20,166 nucleotides of DNA, from positions 1 to 20,166 of the forward strand of contig CAKJYB010000064.1 in the NCBI GenBank assembly GCA_918241715.1, in the 5' to 3' direction. The translations under genes were made by a program, and so were the position numbers. Origin of the DNA: Clostridiales bacterium (GTDB taxonomy: Bacteria; Bacillota; Clostridia; Christensenellales; UBA1242). The notes under the pieces are model-generated. The model had not been told where the DNA came from and did not search any database. It saw only the letters and a list, made by a program, of their open reading frames with translations. Every line of letters starts with the position of its first letter. Positions within the stretch are counted from its first letter, which is position 1. Shown in pieces: positions 7,970 through 15,676 of this stretch.

Positions 7970-7983
7970 AAACTCTGTTTTTT
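7960..7983 (+). terminator. Terminator of the ftsW remnant
   Basis: Stem CAGAGT (7960-7965) with ACTCTG (7972-7977), then T6 (7978-7983). As in the intact ftsW, the stop codon (7967-7969) lies in the loop although the stem sequences differ. It would also stop the transcript of the cysteine-cluster gene. Confidence 0.75.
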
Positions 7984-7992
7984 CTACAAAAT

Positions 7993-8024
7993 TTGATACA
8001 GAATTGAAATTGATATGTTATACT
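7993..8024 (+). promoter_or_regulatory. Promoter of the Nudix / kinase-GNAT operon
   Basis: Extended -10 TGT-TATACT at 8016-8024, with TTGATA at 7993-7998 as a possible -35 at a long spacing of 20. It lies between the remnant's terminator and the Nudix ribosome site, so a start near 8031 is likely. Confidence 0.55.
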
Positions 8025-8045
8025 ACCTTTGTAGGAGAGGGGCAA

Positions 8046-8570
8046 ATGGACGAACTTATAGATATTTTTGATGAAAATCAAAATTTTTTAAGAAGCGAGA
8101 TGAAAGGTGTTGCACACAAATATGGGCATTGGCACAAGTCGGTGCATGCATATTTGGTAAATGACAAAAAAGAAATCATCATTCAAAAGAGAAGTGCAGA
8201 CAAAAATCTTTATCCAAACATTTGGGACGTGTCATTTGCCGGGCATATTGATGCTGGAGAAAGCACAAAGGCAGGCGCAATCAGAGAGTGTAGAGAAGAG
8301 CTTGGTATTGAGCTTGCAGACGGTGAGATTGAATATCTTTTTACAAACCCAGAAAAATTGACATGGGGAGAAGTTGTCAGCAACGAGTTTGTTGACGTCT
8401 ATCTTTGCCGAAAAAATTTTGGAAAGATTGTAAAACAGGACGAAGAAGTTGCAGCTGTCAAAGTTATTCCTGTGAAAGAATTTATCAAAATGATTAAAAG
8501 AAAAGACAAGGATCTTTTCCCACATTATGACGAATACTCAAAAGTTCTTCCAGTTTTAGAAAAGCTCTAA
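8046..8570 (+). CDS. Nudix hydrolase
   Basis: 174-residue Nudix-fold enzyme expected to hydrolyse a nucleoside diphosphate linked to another group; the substrate cannot be told from sequence. The Nudix box is complete: Gly66, Glu72, then REXREELGI (80-88). The protein resembles the YfcD / isopentenyl-diphosphate isomerase-like branch (HWHKSVHAYLV, IQKR, NIWDVSFAGHIDAGES), but the active-site Cys of true isomerases appears replaced in the FAGH segment, so hydrolase is the safer call. The frame is open from ATG 8004, but that lies upstream of the -10 element; ATG 8046 has AGGAGAGG at 8033-8040. Its stop is 12 bases before the kinase-GNAT gene, so the two form an operon. Confidence 0.9.
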   Translation: MDELIDIFDENQNFLRSEMKGVAHKYGHWHKSVHAYLVNDKKEIIIQKRSADKNLYPNIWDVSFAGHIDAGESTKAGAIRECREELGIELADGEIEYLFTNPEKLTWGEVVSNEFVDVYLCRKNFGKIVKQDEEVAAVKVIPVKEFIKMIKRKDKDLFPHYDEYSKVLPVLEKL

Positions 8571-8582
8571 GTTGGAGTTTAT

Positions 8583-9929
8583 ATGAATTTAAGCGACATT
8601 GAAACAAATGGTTTAAAATTTTTGGGCTCTGGCTCTGCCAGTGATGTTTATTTGCTGGACAAAGACAGGGTGGTTGTAGTTGGAAAAAGAGATGATTGTT
8701 TTGCAAACTATCAGGCACTTTTTAAAAAATCAAAGCTTGTGGATGGAAGGATAACCACGGCACGATACCCAAGAATACACAGGGTGATAAGGCCATGCAA
8801 AAAATTTCCATTTGGTGCAATGATTGAGGATTGCGTTCAGGGGGTTGAGCTTAGAAAGATTGCTCCATCATTGACAGAGAAACAGAAACAGGAGCTTGGA
8901 AAAAGGCTGGCAGAGTTTTTAAACGAACTTCATGCAATAGAATTTAAAGGAAACAAACAAGAAGAAATCAAAACAAATCTACAAAAATTTGATAGAAGCA
9001 TAAATCTTCTTTCTGATTATTTAGACAACAAAACCATTAAAAAACTTGCCAAAGTTAGAGAGAAATATGACAATTTGATGAAATCAAAAGAGTTTTGTGT
9101 TACGCATGGGGACTTGAACGCTGGAAACATTATGCTCACAAAAGACGGAGAGTTTGCCGGAATAATTGACTTTGGAAACATGGAATATTACCTGCCAGAA
9201 GTTGAATTTGCACATATGCTCTTTTATGACAAAATAATATATAACAGCATGACAAAGAATTACAGCAAAAAGCTGAAAGACGATGATGTTGCACTTATAG
9301 AACTTGTTATGAGAATAAGACACTTTAAAAACATTGTAAACTTTGAAGACAAAAGAAAAGAGTGCCTTAAGAACATAAGGGAATTGACGGACAAAATTGA
9401 AATTAAAGATGAAAAATTGAAGTTTTATGTTGTTACAAAGAAAAACTTTGATGATGTGCTTTTAATAAAACATAAACTTTTTCCAGAGTCAAACACTGAC
9501 AGAGATTATGAGAAACACTTTAAGAAGTTGTCGAAATGTAATTACTATTTGATTAAAGAAGACGGAAAATCTTGTGCCACAATCGGATGGTATGATTTTG
9601 ACGACAAAAACAGAGATGCTTTTGTGGGATGGTTTGGTGTTTTGCCAGAATTTCAAAGACGTGGGGTTGGAACAAAAGCCTTGGAATTTATTTTAAACGA
9701 AGTAAGGGCAAAGGGGTACAAGTTTTTACGTGTTTACACAGATAAAGTTGTAAACTATGCTTCGACAAAACTTTATGACAAAATGTTTGATTTTGTTGAA
9801 GACTATTCCTACCCTGACAAGCTTGGTAAAACACATAATTTTGTTGTTTACACAAAGGTTTTGTCTGGCACAAAAGAAAAATGGAACAACAGACCACTAA
9901 ACGAAGATGACTGCTATGGAGATTTGTAA
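8583..9929 (+). CDS. Aminoglycoside-phosphotransferase-like kinase fused to a GNAT acetyltransferase
   Basis: 448 residues with two domains. The N-terminal part (about 1-250) is an APH/choline-kinase-like fold: a Gly/Ser-rich nucleotide loop GSGSASDVYLLD (15-26), the Brenner-type catalytic motif HGDLNAGN (175-182, base Asp177) and the metal-binding IDFGN (195-199, Asp196). The C-terminal part (about 278-428) is a GNAT domain with the acetyl-CoA motif VLPEFQRRGVGTKALEFI (353-370). The acceptors are unknown. Kinase-acetyltransferase fusions are known from the AAC(6')-APH(2'') resistance enzyme, which has the opposite order; that is an analogy, not evidence of resistance. ATG 8583 has GGAG at 8574-8577. 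Co-transcribed with the Nudix gene. No clear terminator was seen after it. Confidence 0.87.
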   Translation: MNLSDIETNGLKFLGSGSASDVYLLDKDRVVVVGKRDDCFANYQALFKKSKLVDGRITTARYPRIHRVIRPCKKFPFGAMIEDCVQGVELRKIAPSLTEKQKQELGKRLAEFLNELHAIEFKGNKQEEIKTNLQKFDRSINLLSDYLDNKTIKKLAKVREKYDNLMKSKEFCVTHGDLNAGNIMLTKDGEFAGIIDFGNMEYYLPEVEFAHMLFYDKIIYNSMTKNYSKKLKDDDVALIELVMRIRHFKNIVNFEDKRKECLKNIRELTDKIEIKDEKLKFYVVTKKNFDDVLLIKHKLFPESNTDRDYEKHFKKLSKCNYYLIKEDGKSCATIGWYDFDDKNRDAFVGWFGVLPEFQRRGVGTKALEFILNEVRAKGYKFLRVYTDKVVNYASTKLYDKMFDFVEDYSYPDKLGKTHNFVVYTKVLSGTKEKWNNRPLNEDDCYGDL

Positions 9930-9956
9930 ACAGGGTATAGGCCAAACGTTTCAATA

Positions 9957-9985
9957 TTGACAAAATGGGGTTTTGATTATATAAT
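9957..9985 (+). promoter_or_regulatory. Perfect-consensus promoter before the LRR gene
   Basis: TTGACA (9957-9962), exactly 17 bases, TATAAT (9980-9985). Both hexamers are consensus for the housekeeping sigma factor. Transcription should begin near 9992, only some 16 bases before ATG 10008, and the leader contains AAGGGGAG (9997-10004). Confidence 0.9.
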
Positions 9986-10007
9986 ATAATCAACACAAGG
10001 GGAGTGA

Positions 10008-12251
10008 ATGATAAAACGTTTTGGAACACTAGTTTCTGTAGATGAAAGTGATTTGGAATTGTTGAAAAACAATCCCGAAGAGTTTTGGCGTGATGTCGAA
10101 AAAATTGATCGTAGCGCCTTTGTACATCACCCCCATGGAAGTTTTGATAATGATAATCCAATTGAAGAAATCGTCATTCCTGATGGGGTCATTGAAATTG
10201 GAAGTGGTGCTTTTGCAGGCTGCAAAAGCCTTAAGAGAGTTGTTCTTGGAAAAGATATAAACAAAATTGATTTCCATGCCTTTGAAGGTTGTGATGGTTT
10301 GGAAGAGATATGTTTTGATGAAGACATTCGCAATCTAGAAATAGGAGTACATGCATTTACAGAATGCACAGCCTTAAAGAAATTGGTTTTTCCTAAAAAC
10401 TGCTATCTTAGTCTTCAGACTTCGGCTTTTGAAGGGTGTACAAATCTTGAAGAAGTTGTTTTGCCTGTAGAAGTTAGCAGCAAAATTGAAAAAACGTGTT
10501 TTTTCCGTTGTGGAAGATTGAGTGAAATTGAGATACATGAATGTTCTCAAATAGAAGAAAATGCAATACCTGCAACAATAGACAGAATCACATTCAAAAG
10601 CAATGGAAAGTTTGGCACATGGATTCCAAATGATTTTTTGTTTTGTCCATCAGAGACAAATGGAAATCCACTAAACTTTTTATACTTTTCTAAAGACGGA
10701 AAAAAACTTGTGCTTACAAAAGAAAAAGACGAAAAACTTGAAAAAGAGTATTTTGCTGAAAAGTATAGTTTTTTAAGGGCTACTATGATTCTTTGGGCGC
10801 CTTTTTATGCAGAAAATTATGCACACGCAAAGAGACTGAGAGAAGAATATGGCAAAAAGTTTTTTATTCCACCGGATTATATACTGGGGCTGTTTCCTGC
10901 CGACATATTTAGAAATTATTACATAAATGACAATTGCGGGATTTGGAGAGATAAAATCATAAAGCCGTCTGGATTTTTGGGTTTGTCCAGAGAAGAAAAA
11001 CAAGATGCGCTTGTTGGACTTTTTAAAATTTATTATGCAATAGGGGGATTTTCTCCAAAGCAAGAAGAAAGAAACGCTGCATGTGAATATGTGAGAGAGT
11101 ATATCATCAAAAATCGTTCTACTGAAGAATTGGCAAAACTTGTCCACGAAAAGTTTGATGGATTTGAAATAAAAACAGAATACAACCCAACTTTTGCAAA
11201 ATTTTTCATGCGATATTTTAAACATAATCCAGATTTTATGACATTGACACCGGAAGAGTTGGGGGAACCGATAACAATTTTCAATGGAAACGAACCACAC
11301 GATTATTTGCGTTCCGCACACAACAATTTTGGTATTATACTAAGCCACACAAACAGAACGACAGAAGGAAACACCGAAAACGATTTGCTTACACCTGTCT
11401 TTGTTGCAAAGTGTTCTAGAATGAAAGAATATAGTGGTGTTTTGCCAGGGAATGAATTGTTGGCCGAATATGTTGGTTGGTATGGCTATACTCAAGACGA
11501 ATTTGAAAAGATGCAAGAAATTTTTGAAAAGGCAAAACCAATCAAAGACCAAGCCATCATCAAGGCTGACAACTCTGTTTGCAAAGACAGCACTATTCAA
11601 TTTAGGGTTTTGGAAAAAGACGATCCACTTGGTTTCATTTTGGGAGACATAACAAATTGCTGTCAACGTTTTGGTTGTGCTGCTGAGTCATGCGTTGTTG
11701 ATGGATATGTTTCCACGACATCTGGCTTTATGGTTTTTGAAGAAAAAATTGATTACGAAAACGGAAAATCTTCGACTAGAGTGATTGGACAAGCGTTTGT
11801 TTGGTATGATGAAAGCACAAAAACAATTTGCTATGACAATATTGAAGTTCCAAAAGTTATCCTTGAAGAACTAAAAAGGGGAGACAAAAATAACGAACAA
11901 CTTTCCCTTGAAAAATTTATTGAAATTGTTGAAACTTCTGCAAAGTCAGTTATTGAAACTATGAGAGCAAACGGGGTTGAAGTTGAAAAGGTTACAACGG
12001 GCACGGGCTACAACGACCTTAGAAGCGCTTTGGCACAAAGATTTGAAATGATTGATCCAATTGCCAGAAACGCAAACCCATTTGTTTATAGTGATGCAAA
12101 AGAATCTCAAATCCTTTTGAAGACATATGATGAAGTTACAAAGATGTACGCCGGAGAAGTTAGAGACTGCGCACAGGAGATAGAAGAAGATTTAAACGAA
12201 GTGCTTAGACTTTCTTTTGGTGTTGAAAATGAAGGGGGCGCAAACAAATGA
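10008..12251 (+). CDS. BspA-type leucine-rich-repeat protein with unrecognised C-terminal domain
   Basis: 747 residues with no signal peptide or membrane segment, so probably cytoplasmic. Residues 51-196 carry BspA/LRR_5-type repeats (IEEIVIPDGVIEIGSGAFAG, then GCKSLKRVVL, GCDGLEEICF, ECTALKKLVF, GCTNLEEVVL), a fold normally used for protein binding and usually met on surface proteins. The middle (200-450) is not recognised. A conserved-looking C-terminal region holds GDITNCCQRFG (546-556), further cysteines at 557 and 562, then VIGQAFVWYDE and CYDNIEVP followed by a long helix; the strand-helix order is faintly GNAT-like, which is a guess. Start ATG 10008 with AAGGGGAG. The TGA stop overlaps the next ATG by four bases. 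Function unknown. Confidence 0.85.
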   Translation: MIKRFGTLVSVDESDLELLKNNPEEFWRDVEKIDRSAFVHHPHGSFDNDNPIEEIVIPDGVIEIGSGAFAGCKSLKRVVLGKDINKIDFHAFEGCDGLEEICFDEDIRNLEIGVHAFTECTALKKLVFPKNCYLSLQTSAFEGCTNLEEVVLPVEVSSKIEKTCFFRCGRLSEIEIHECSQIEENAIPATIDRITFKSNGKFGTWIPNDFLFCPSETNGNPLNFLYFSKDGKKLVLTKEKDEKLEKEYFAEKYSFLRATMILWAPFYAENYAHAKRLREEYGKKFFIPPDYILGLFPADIFRNYYINDNCGIWRDKIIKPSGFLGLSREEKQDALVGLFKIYYAIGGFSPKQEERNAACEYVREYIIKNRSTEELAKLVHEKFDGFEIKTEYNPTFAKFFMRYFKHNPDFMTLTPEELGEPITIFNGNEPHDYLRSAHNNFGIILSHTNRTTEGNTENDLLTPVFVAKCSRMKEYSGVLPGNELLAEYVGWYGYTQDEFEKMQEIFEKAKPIKDQAIIKADNSVCKDSTIQFRVLEKDDPLGFILGDITNCCQRFGCAAESCVVDGYVSTTSGFMVFEEKIDYENGKSSTRVIGQAFVWYDESTKTICYDNIEVPKVILEELKRGDKNNEQLSLEKFIEIVETSAKSVIETMRANGVEVEKVTTGTGYNDLRSALAQRFEMIDPIARNANPFVYSDAKESQILLKTYDEVTKMYAGEVRDCAQEIEEDLNEVLRLSFGVENEGGANK

Positions 12252-12484
12252 ATGAAATAAAAGAAAAAGTTGCAAAGGCCCAAAACAAACTTAAAGTTGT
12301 CTTGAGAAAACTTGATTTGCTTGAAGAAGAAAAAAAAGACATCATGAAAAGATTTCAAGAACAGCCACAAAACAGAGATAAAATCAAAAAAGAAATGGAA
12401 AAGAGTGAAGAATCTTTCAGAAAACTTGCAGAAACTGCACTTAAACTTAAAAACGATGTAAAAAGGTTGAAACAAAACATGTAA
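12248..12484 (+). CDS. Small charged coiled-coil protein, coupled to the LRR gene
   Basis: 78 residues, almost entirely Lys/Glu-rich helix with heptad-like spacing of Leu, Ile and Val (for example VVLRKLDLLEEEKKDIM) and no cysteine, signal or membrane segment. Two helices are suggested, broken at QEQPQNRDK (37-45). The ATG overlaps the LRR stop as ATGA (12248-12251), with GGGGG at 12234-12238, so translation is probably coupled and the product made in ratio with the LRR protein. A partner or chaperone of that protein is an inference from position; no family was recognised. Confidence 0.75.
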   Translation: MNEIKEKVAKAQNKLKVVLRKLDLLEEEKKDIMKRFQEQPQNRDKIKKEMEKSEESFRKLAETALKLKNDVKRLKQNM

Positions 12485-12492
12485 AACAATAT

Positions 12493-12521
12493 GGCTATAG
12501 GGTTTGACTATAGCCTTTTTT
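12493..12521 (+). terminator. Terminator of the LRR/coiled-coil operon
   Basis: Perfect eight-base stem GGCTATAG (12493-12500) with CTATAGCC (12508-12515), seven-base loop, then T6. Confidence 0.92.
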
Positions 12522-12576
12522 ATTAGAATTAAAACATGCATAAATGCGCATACTAAAAGTAAAACATGGAATTTGT

Positions 12577-12606
12577 TTGACAACGCTTTTGCTTGGGTGT
12601 TAAAAT
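12577..12606 (+). promoter_or_regulatory. Promoter of the first InlB-repeat lipoprotein
   Basis: TTGACA at 12577-12582, 18-base spacer, extended -10 TGT-TAAAAT with the hexamer at 12601-12606. This places ATG 12629, not the upstream in-frame ATGs, as the start of the lipoprotein gene. Confidence 0.8.
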
Positions 12607-12628
12607 GTTTTTATGTAAAGGAGATGTT

Positions 12629-14068
12629 ATGAAAAGGTTTGTAAGAATTTTATCAATTTTTGCCTTTGCTTTGCTCTGTTTGGCACTTCCACTTACAATC
12701 ACAGGATGTGGAGAAAAGGCTGATGTAGAGCTTGGGGACTTGAATTGCACGCTTCATTTTAATCTTTTAAATGTAAATGAGCAAGGTGGAGTTGTAAAAT
12801 TGAAAGATGGAGAAACACCTTTCGGAGAAATATACAACGGAAGCACAAAACTTACACCAGAAACTGGAGTAAAGGTTTGGGAAGGAAGCCATGTTTATGT
12901 TTCTAAAGGAAGAGAAAAAGGAAAAGACGTTTATTTGATTAAGATTGGAAACACTAAGACTTACAAAACAATCAAAGCGATTCCAAGAGATGGAACAAAC
13001 GAATTTTCTTATACATACGGACTTAAAGAAGTAGATTATGGTGGTATAACAGCAATCAAAGAAGACGTTGATGTTAGCGTTTCTTTCCAAAGACATCCAA
13101 AAACATACAATGTTATCTTTGACGCAAACGGAAAGACGATAAATGAAACGTTGCCAACAAATGTAACTTGGACAATCGGAAAAAACATTGTTGATGGTGG
13201 ATTTGACGACGCAAAAATCCCAGCAACAACTGCAGGATTTAAACTTGCAACAACAACAAAACAAGATACGGGCAGACTTCAAAACATAGGATTCTCACTC
13301 AGTCCATCAAAAGGAAACACTTCAGTTATAAGCACAACAAAACAACTTGAAGACAGCTATGTAAACCAAGACAAGTTCTCTGACAGCCAGATTAGCATAG
13401 AAAATAAAACAATCAGACTTTTTGCATGCTGGAAAGAACAAACATACACAGTAAACATTTGCAAGAATGTTTTGACATGGAAAAATCAAAGCGCACAAGT
13501 GCATACACAAATGCCTGACACATATGAAGGCACAAGCTGGCAATTCTTGGACTCTGGCGTAAGAGTTGCACTTTATTTGAATGGCGAAGCAGTATATGAC
13601 TGGAATGACGAACATGTTGAATGGGTAAGCAACGGAGATCATCAAACGACATCTGTAAGATTTAAACAAATCGAATTCTTCAATGCACAAGGACAAACAA
13701 TTCACTATCATATCTATGCTTCAAAATCATTGGCAGAGATTGATACTCTTGTAGACACGGGAAGAGTGGTAAATGTTGAATGGAACAACGGAAACTTCCA
13801 AGCAAACAAAGAGTATGTTGCTTATCAAGATGTAACACTTGAAAAAGACGAAAACATAGAAAGCGTGTCTGGAAATGGAACATACCTTATAGGCACACAA
13901 GCAACAATCACAGCTGTTGCAAACGAAGGATACAACTTCTCCAAGTGGACAGAACATGTTGTTCCTGAAGAAGGGGATCCTGAAGATGTTGAAGTTTCAA
14001 CACAAGTATCTTACACATTTGAAGTAAACGTGCCAGTAACATACACAGCAAGAGCAGTTGCTGCATAA
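12629..14068 (+). CDS. Lipoprotein with InlB/Listeria-Bacteroides-type repeats (first of tandem pair)
   Basis: 479-residue predicted lipoprotein on the outer face of the membrane. The signal sequence MKRFVRILS with a hydrophobic core ends in the lipobox ITGC with Cys27 as the lipid-carrying residue. The mature part is rich in Thr, Asn and Val. A region around 158-268 resembles an InlB B-repeat (TYNVIFDANGKTINE ... TIRLFACWKE), with a further unit beginning QTYTVNICKN. The last about 75 residues (GTYLIGTQATITAVANEGY, FSKW) resemble divergent InlB-type modules. Such modules often mediate adhesion or cell-surface display; no ligand can be assigned. The start is ATG 12629 with AAGGAG at 12618-12623; the frame runs upstream to 12593 but that would include the promoter -10. 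Single-gene unit with its own promoter and terminator. Confidence 0.88.
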   Translation: MKRFVRILSIFAFALLCLALPLTITGCGEKADVELGDLNCTLHFNLLNVNEQGGVVKLKDGETPFGEIYNGSTKLTPETGVKVWEGSHVYVSKGREKGKDVYLIKIGNTKTYKTIKAIPRDGTNEFSYTYGLKEVDYGGITAIKEDVDVSVSFQRHPKTYNVIFDANGKTINETLPTNVTWTIGKNIVDGGFDDAKIPATTAGFKLATTTKQDTGRLQNIGFSLSPSKGNTSVISTTKQLEDSYVNQDKFSDSQISIENKTIRLFACWKEQTYTVNICKNVLTWKNQSAQVHTQMPDTYEGTSWQFLDSGVRVALYLNGEAVYDWNDEHVEWVSNGDHQTTSVRFKQIEFFNAQGQTIHYHIYASKSLAEIDTLVDTGRVVNVEWNNGNFQANKEYVAYQDVTLEKDENIESVSGNGTYLIGTQATITAVANEGYNFSKWTEHVVPEEGDPEDVEVSTQVSYTFEVNVPVTYTARAVAA

Positions 14069-14086
14069 AAAGCACAAACTTAAAAG

Positions 14087-14107
14087 ACACCCGTTTGGGT
14101 GTTTTTT
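14087..14107 (+). terminator. Terminator between the two lipoprotein genes
   Basis: Stem ACACCC (14087-14092), GTTT loop, GGGTGT (14097-14102), and a T-run to 14107. Confidence 0.9.
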
Positions 14108-14126
14108 ATTTTCTGTTTTAAATGAC

Positions 14127-14155
14127 TAGAAAAACAAAACTAATTGTGTTATAAT
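14127..14155 (+). promoter_or_regulatory. Promoter of the second InlB-repeat lipoprotein
   Basis: Extended -10 TGT-TATAAT with a perfect hexamer at 14150-14155; TAGAAA at 14127-14132 is a weak -35 at 17-base spacing. Transcription would begin near 14162, so the start codon is ATG 14179. Confidence 0.75.
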
Positions 14156-14178
14156 TGAGACATAATTGGAGAATATGT

Positions 14179-15606
14179 ATGAAAAAGTCGAATGTTTTAA
14201 AGTTTTTGTTTTCTTTTGTCTTTGCTTTCGTGCTGGCTTTTTCCGGAATGGCACTTGTTGCCTGTGGAAAGGAATACACCATAAAGTTTGATGCAAATGG
14301 TGGAGATGGCACAATGGCACAGATTGTTGTCAAAGGGGAGAGGTTAAGTCTTCCAGAAAACACTTTTACACCAACGCAGGCAAATGCCGAACTTGGATAT
14401 CGTTTTGCAGGCTGGGCAACAAAAAAAGACGAAACGCAAGTTGTTTACAAAGATGCAAGCAGAATCAGAGTAAACAAAAACATGACATTGTATGCCGTTT
14501 GGAGCAATATTTATTACATAACAATTGACGCAAATGGTGGCAAGCGTTTGACAAAGGAGCCACTAAAACTTTCTGTCGTTTATGGCGAGAATGTTACACT
14601 TCCCAAAAAAGTTGAAGTTGAAAACTACTATGCAGGAAAGGGATACTACTACCTTGACCATGGTTTTGTAGAGCAGGCAGACAAAGAGTGGACAATTGGA
14701 GAAGATTTGCAATATGAAGACCTTGTGGAGAACGTAAGACAGGACAAGACATTTTATGTTTATTATGATTCCACTTACACAATCAACTATGTTGACGAAG
14801 AGATAAATGCCGGAAATCCATATCCAATTTCAATTGCGTATGGATCGCAACAGGTCGTTCTTAAAGACGCAAACGTGTCTGCAACAATTTATTCTGCCAC
14901 ACAAGCAAATTTAAGTCTTTCAGACGGAAAACACTTGGCATATTGGACGGATATAGAAAACGACGAACGCTATGATGTTGGGGACGTGATTTCAAAAGAT
15001 AGGCTTATGTTCCTTTACGAAAATTCAAGAAAAGAAAGTTTCAACAGGGTGATTTTGGAAGTTCATGCTGTTTGGCAGACAAACGAATACAATATTGCCT
15101 ACAATTCAAACAATTCATTGAATGAAGAATGTATTTCTCAAGAGAACGTGGTTTATGGAACAGAGATGTTTTTGCCACATCAAGAAGACTTGGAAACCTT
15201 GGGAATAAGCAATCCAACAGGGTTTGTGTTTAAGGGTTGGGCTTTTGACAGATTTGCGCACACAGAGTCGTCATATATGCCGGGAGCACAATACGTTGTT
15301 GGAGTTGGCTTTGAGACCGATCAAACAATAACTTTCTATGCAATTTGGGAAGATGAGAGTCAAACTGAATTTAAAATCACATTTGATGCAAATGGTGGAA
15401 CAGGAGAAATTGCACAGCAGAGTGTGTATGTTGGAAAAACTACAACAATTCCAAATGGAACTTTTGAGAAAGATGGTTTTCAATTTGGTGGTTGGGCACT
15501 TTCTGCAGATGGGGACGTTGTGCTTTATGGCAACGAAGAAATTTATGTTCCTTACACAGAAACAGACATAACACTCTATGCTATTTGGACGGAAATCGGA
15601 GCATAA
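14179..15606 (+). CDS. Lipoprotein made of five InlB/Flg_new-type repeats (second of tandem pair)
   Basis: 475 residues. A signal peptide (MKKSNVLKF plus hydrophobic core) ends in the lipobox LVAC, Cys29. The mature protein is almost wholly InlB B-repeat (Listeria-Bacteroides, Flg_new) modules, each running from a strand like YTIKFDANGG to an end like LYAVW: about 33-108, 112-195 (degenerate), 199-299 (degenerate), 303-390 and 398-470. The first, fourth and fifth show the GYRFAGWA / GFVFKGWA / GFQFGGWA core clearly. A surface or adhesion role is inferred from the family. ATG 14179 has GGAGA at 14168-14172; a TTG at 14155 in the same frame lies in the -10 and is rejected. One stretch (15207-15240) is nearly identical to DNA in the surface protein at 19918-19951. 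Confidence 0.9.
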   Translation: MKKSNVLKFLFSFVFAFVLAFSGMALVACGKEYTIKFDANGGDGTMAQIVVKGERLSLPENTFTPTQANAELGYRFAGWATKKDETQVVYKDASRIRVNKNMTLYAVWSNIYYITIDANGGKRLTKEPLKLSVVYGENVTLPKKVEVENYYAGKGYYYLDHGFVEQADKEWTIGEDLQYEDLVENVRQDKTFYVYYDSTYTINYVDEEINAGNPYPISIAYGSQQVVLKDANVSATIYSATQANLSLSDGKHLAYWTDIENDERYDVGDVISKDRLMFLYENSRKESFNRVILEVHAVWQTNEYNIAYNSNNSLNEECISQENVVYGTEMFLPHQEDLETLGISNPTGFVFKGWAFDRFAHTESSYMPGAQYVVGVGFETDQTITFYAIWEDESQTEFKITFDANGGTGEIAQQSVYVGKTTTIPNGTFEKDGFQFGGWALSADGDVVLYGNEEIYVPYTETDITLYAIWTEIGA

Positions 15607-15620
15607 TAAAAATGGGAAAG

Positions 15621-15644
15621 AAAACGGCTTCGGCCGTTTTTTTT
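15621..15644 (+). terminator. UUCG-loop terminator before murA
   Basis: Stem AAAACGGC (15621-15628), UUCG tetraloop closed by C-G, GCCGTTTT, with T8 at 15637-15644. The end of its T-run is shared with the -35 of the murA promoter. Confidence 0.93.
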
Positions 15645-15671
15645 GTCAAAAAAATCGTTTTTGCATATAAA
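15643..15671 (+). promoter_or_regulatory. murA promoter placed for a leaderless transcript
   Basis: TTGTCA (15643-15648), 17-base spacer, TATAAA (15666-15671). Five of six bases match consensus in each hexamer. The -10 ends only five bases before the murA ATG at 15677, so the expected transcription start falls on or next to the start codon. Confidence 0.72.
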
Positions 15672-15676
15672 AAAAC

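Noticed and set aside
8004..8045. N-terminal extension of the Nudix protein from ATG 8004
   Set aside because: The extension would cover the extended -10 element at 8016-8024; ATG 8046 has a strong AGGAGAGG site and starts at the family's usual position.
8583..9929. Calling the kinase-GNAT fusion an aminoglycoside-resistance gene
   Set aside because: The motifs are shared by many kinases and acetyltransferases of other substrates, and nothing in the sequence fixes an antibiotic as acceptor.
12593..12628. Longer start for the first lipoprotein
   Set aside because: It would overlap the promoter -10 and put extra residues before a normal lipoprotein signal; ATG 12629 has AAGGAG at good spacing.
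13322..13711. Reverse-strand open frames inside the lipoprotein and other genes, such as this one
   Set aside because: They are fully inside well-supported genes, lack ribosome sites and recognisable domains, and have the Cys/Phe-rich composition typical of antisense shadows.
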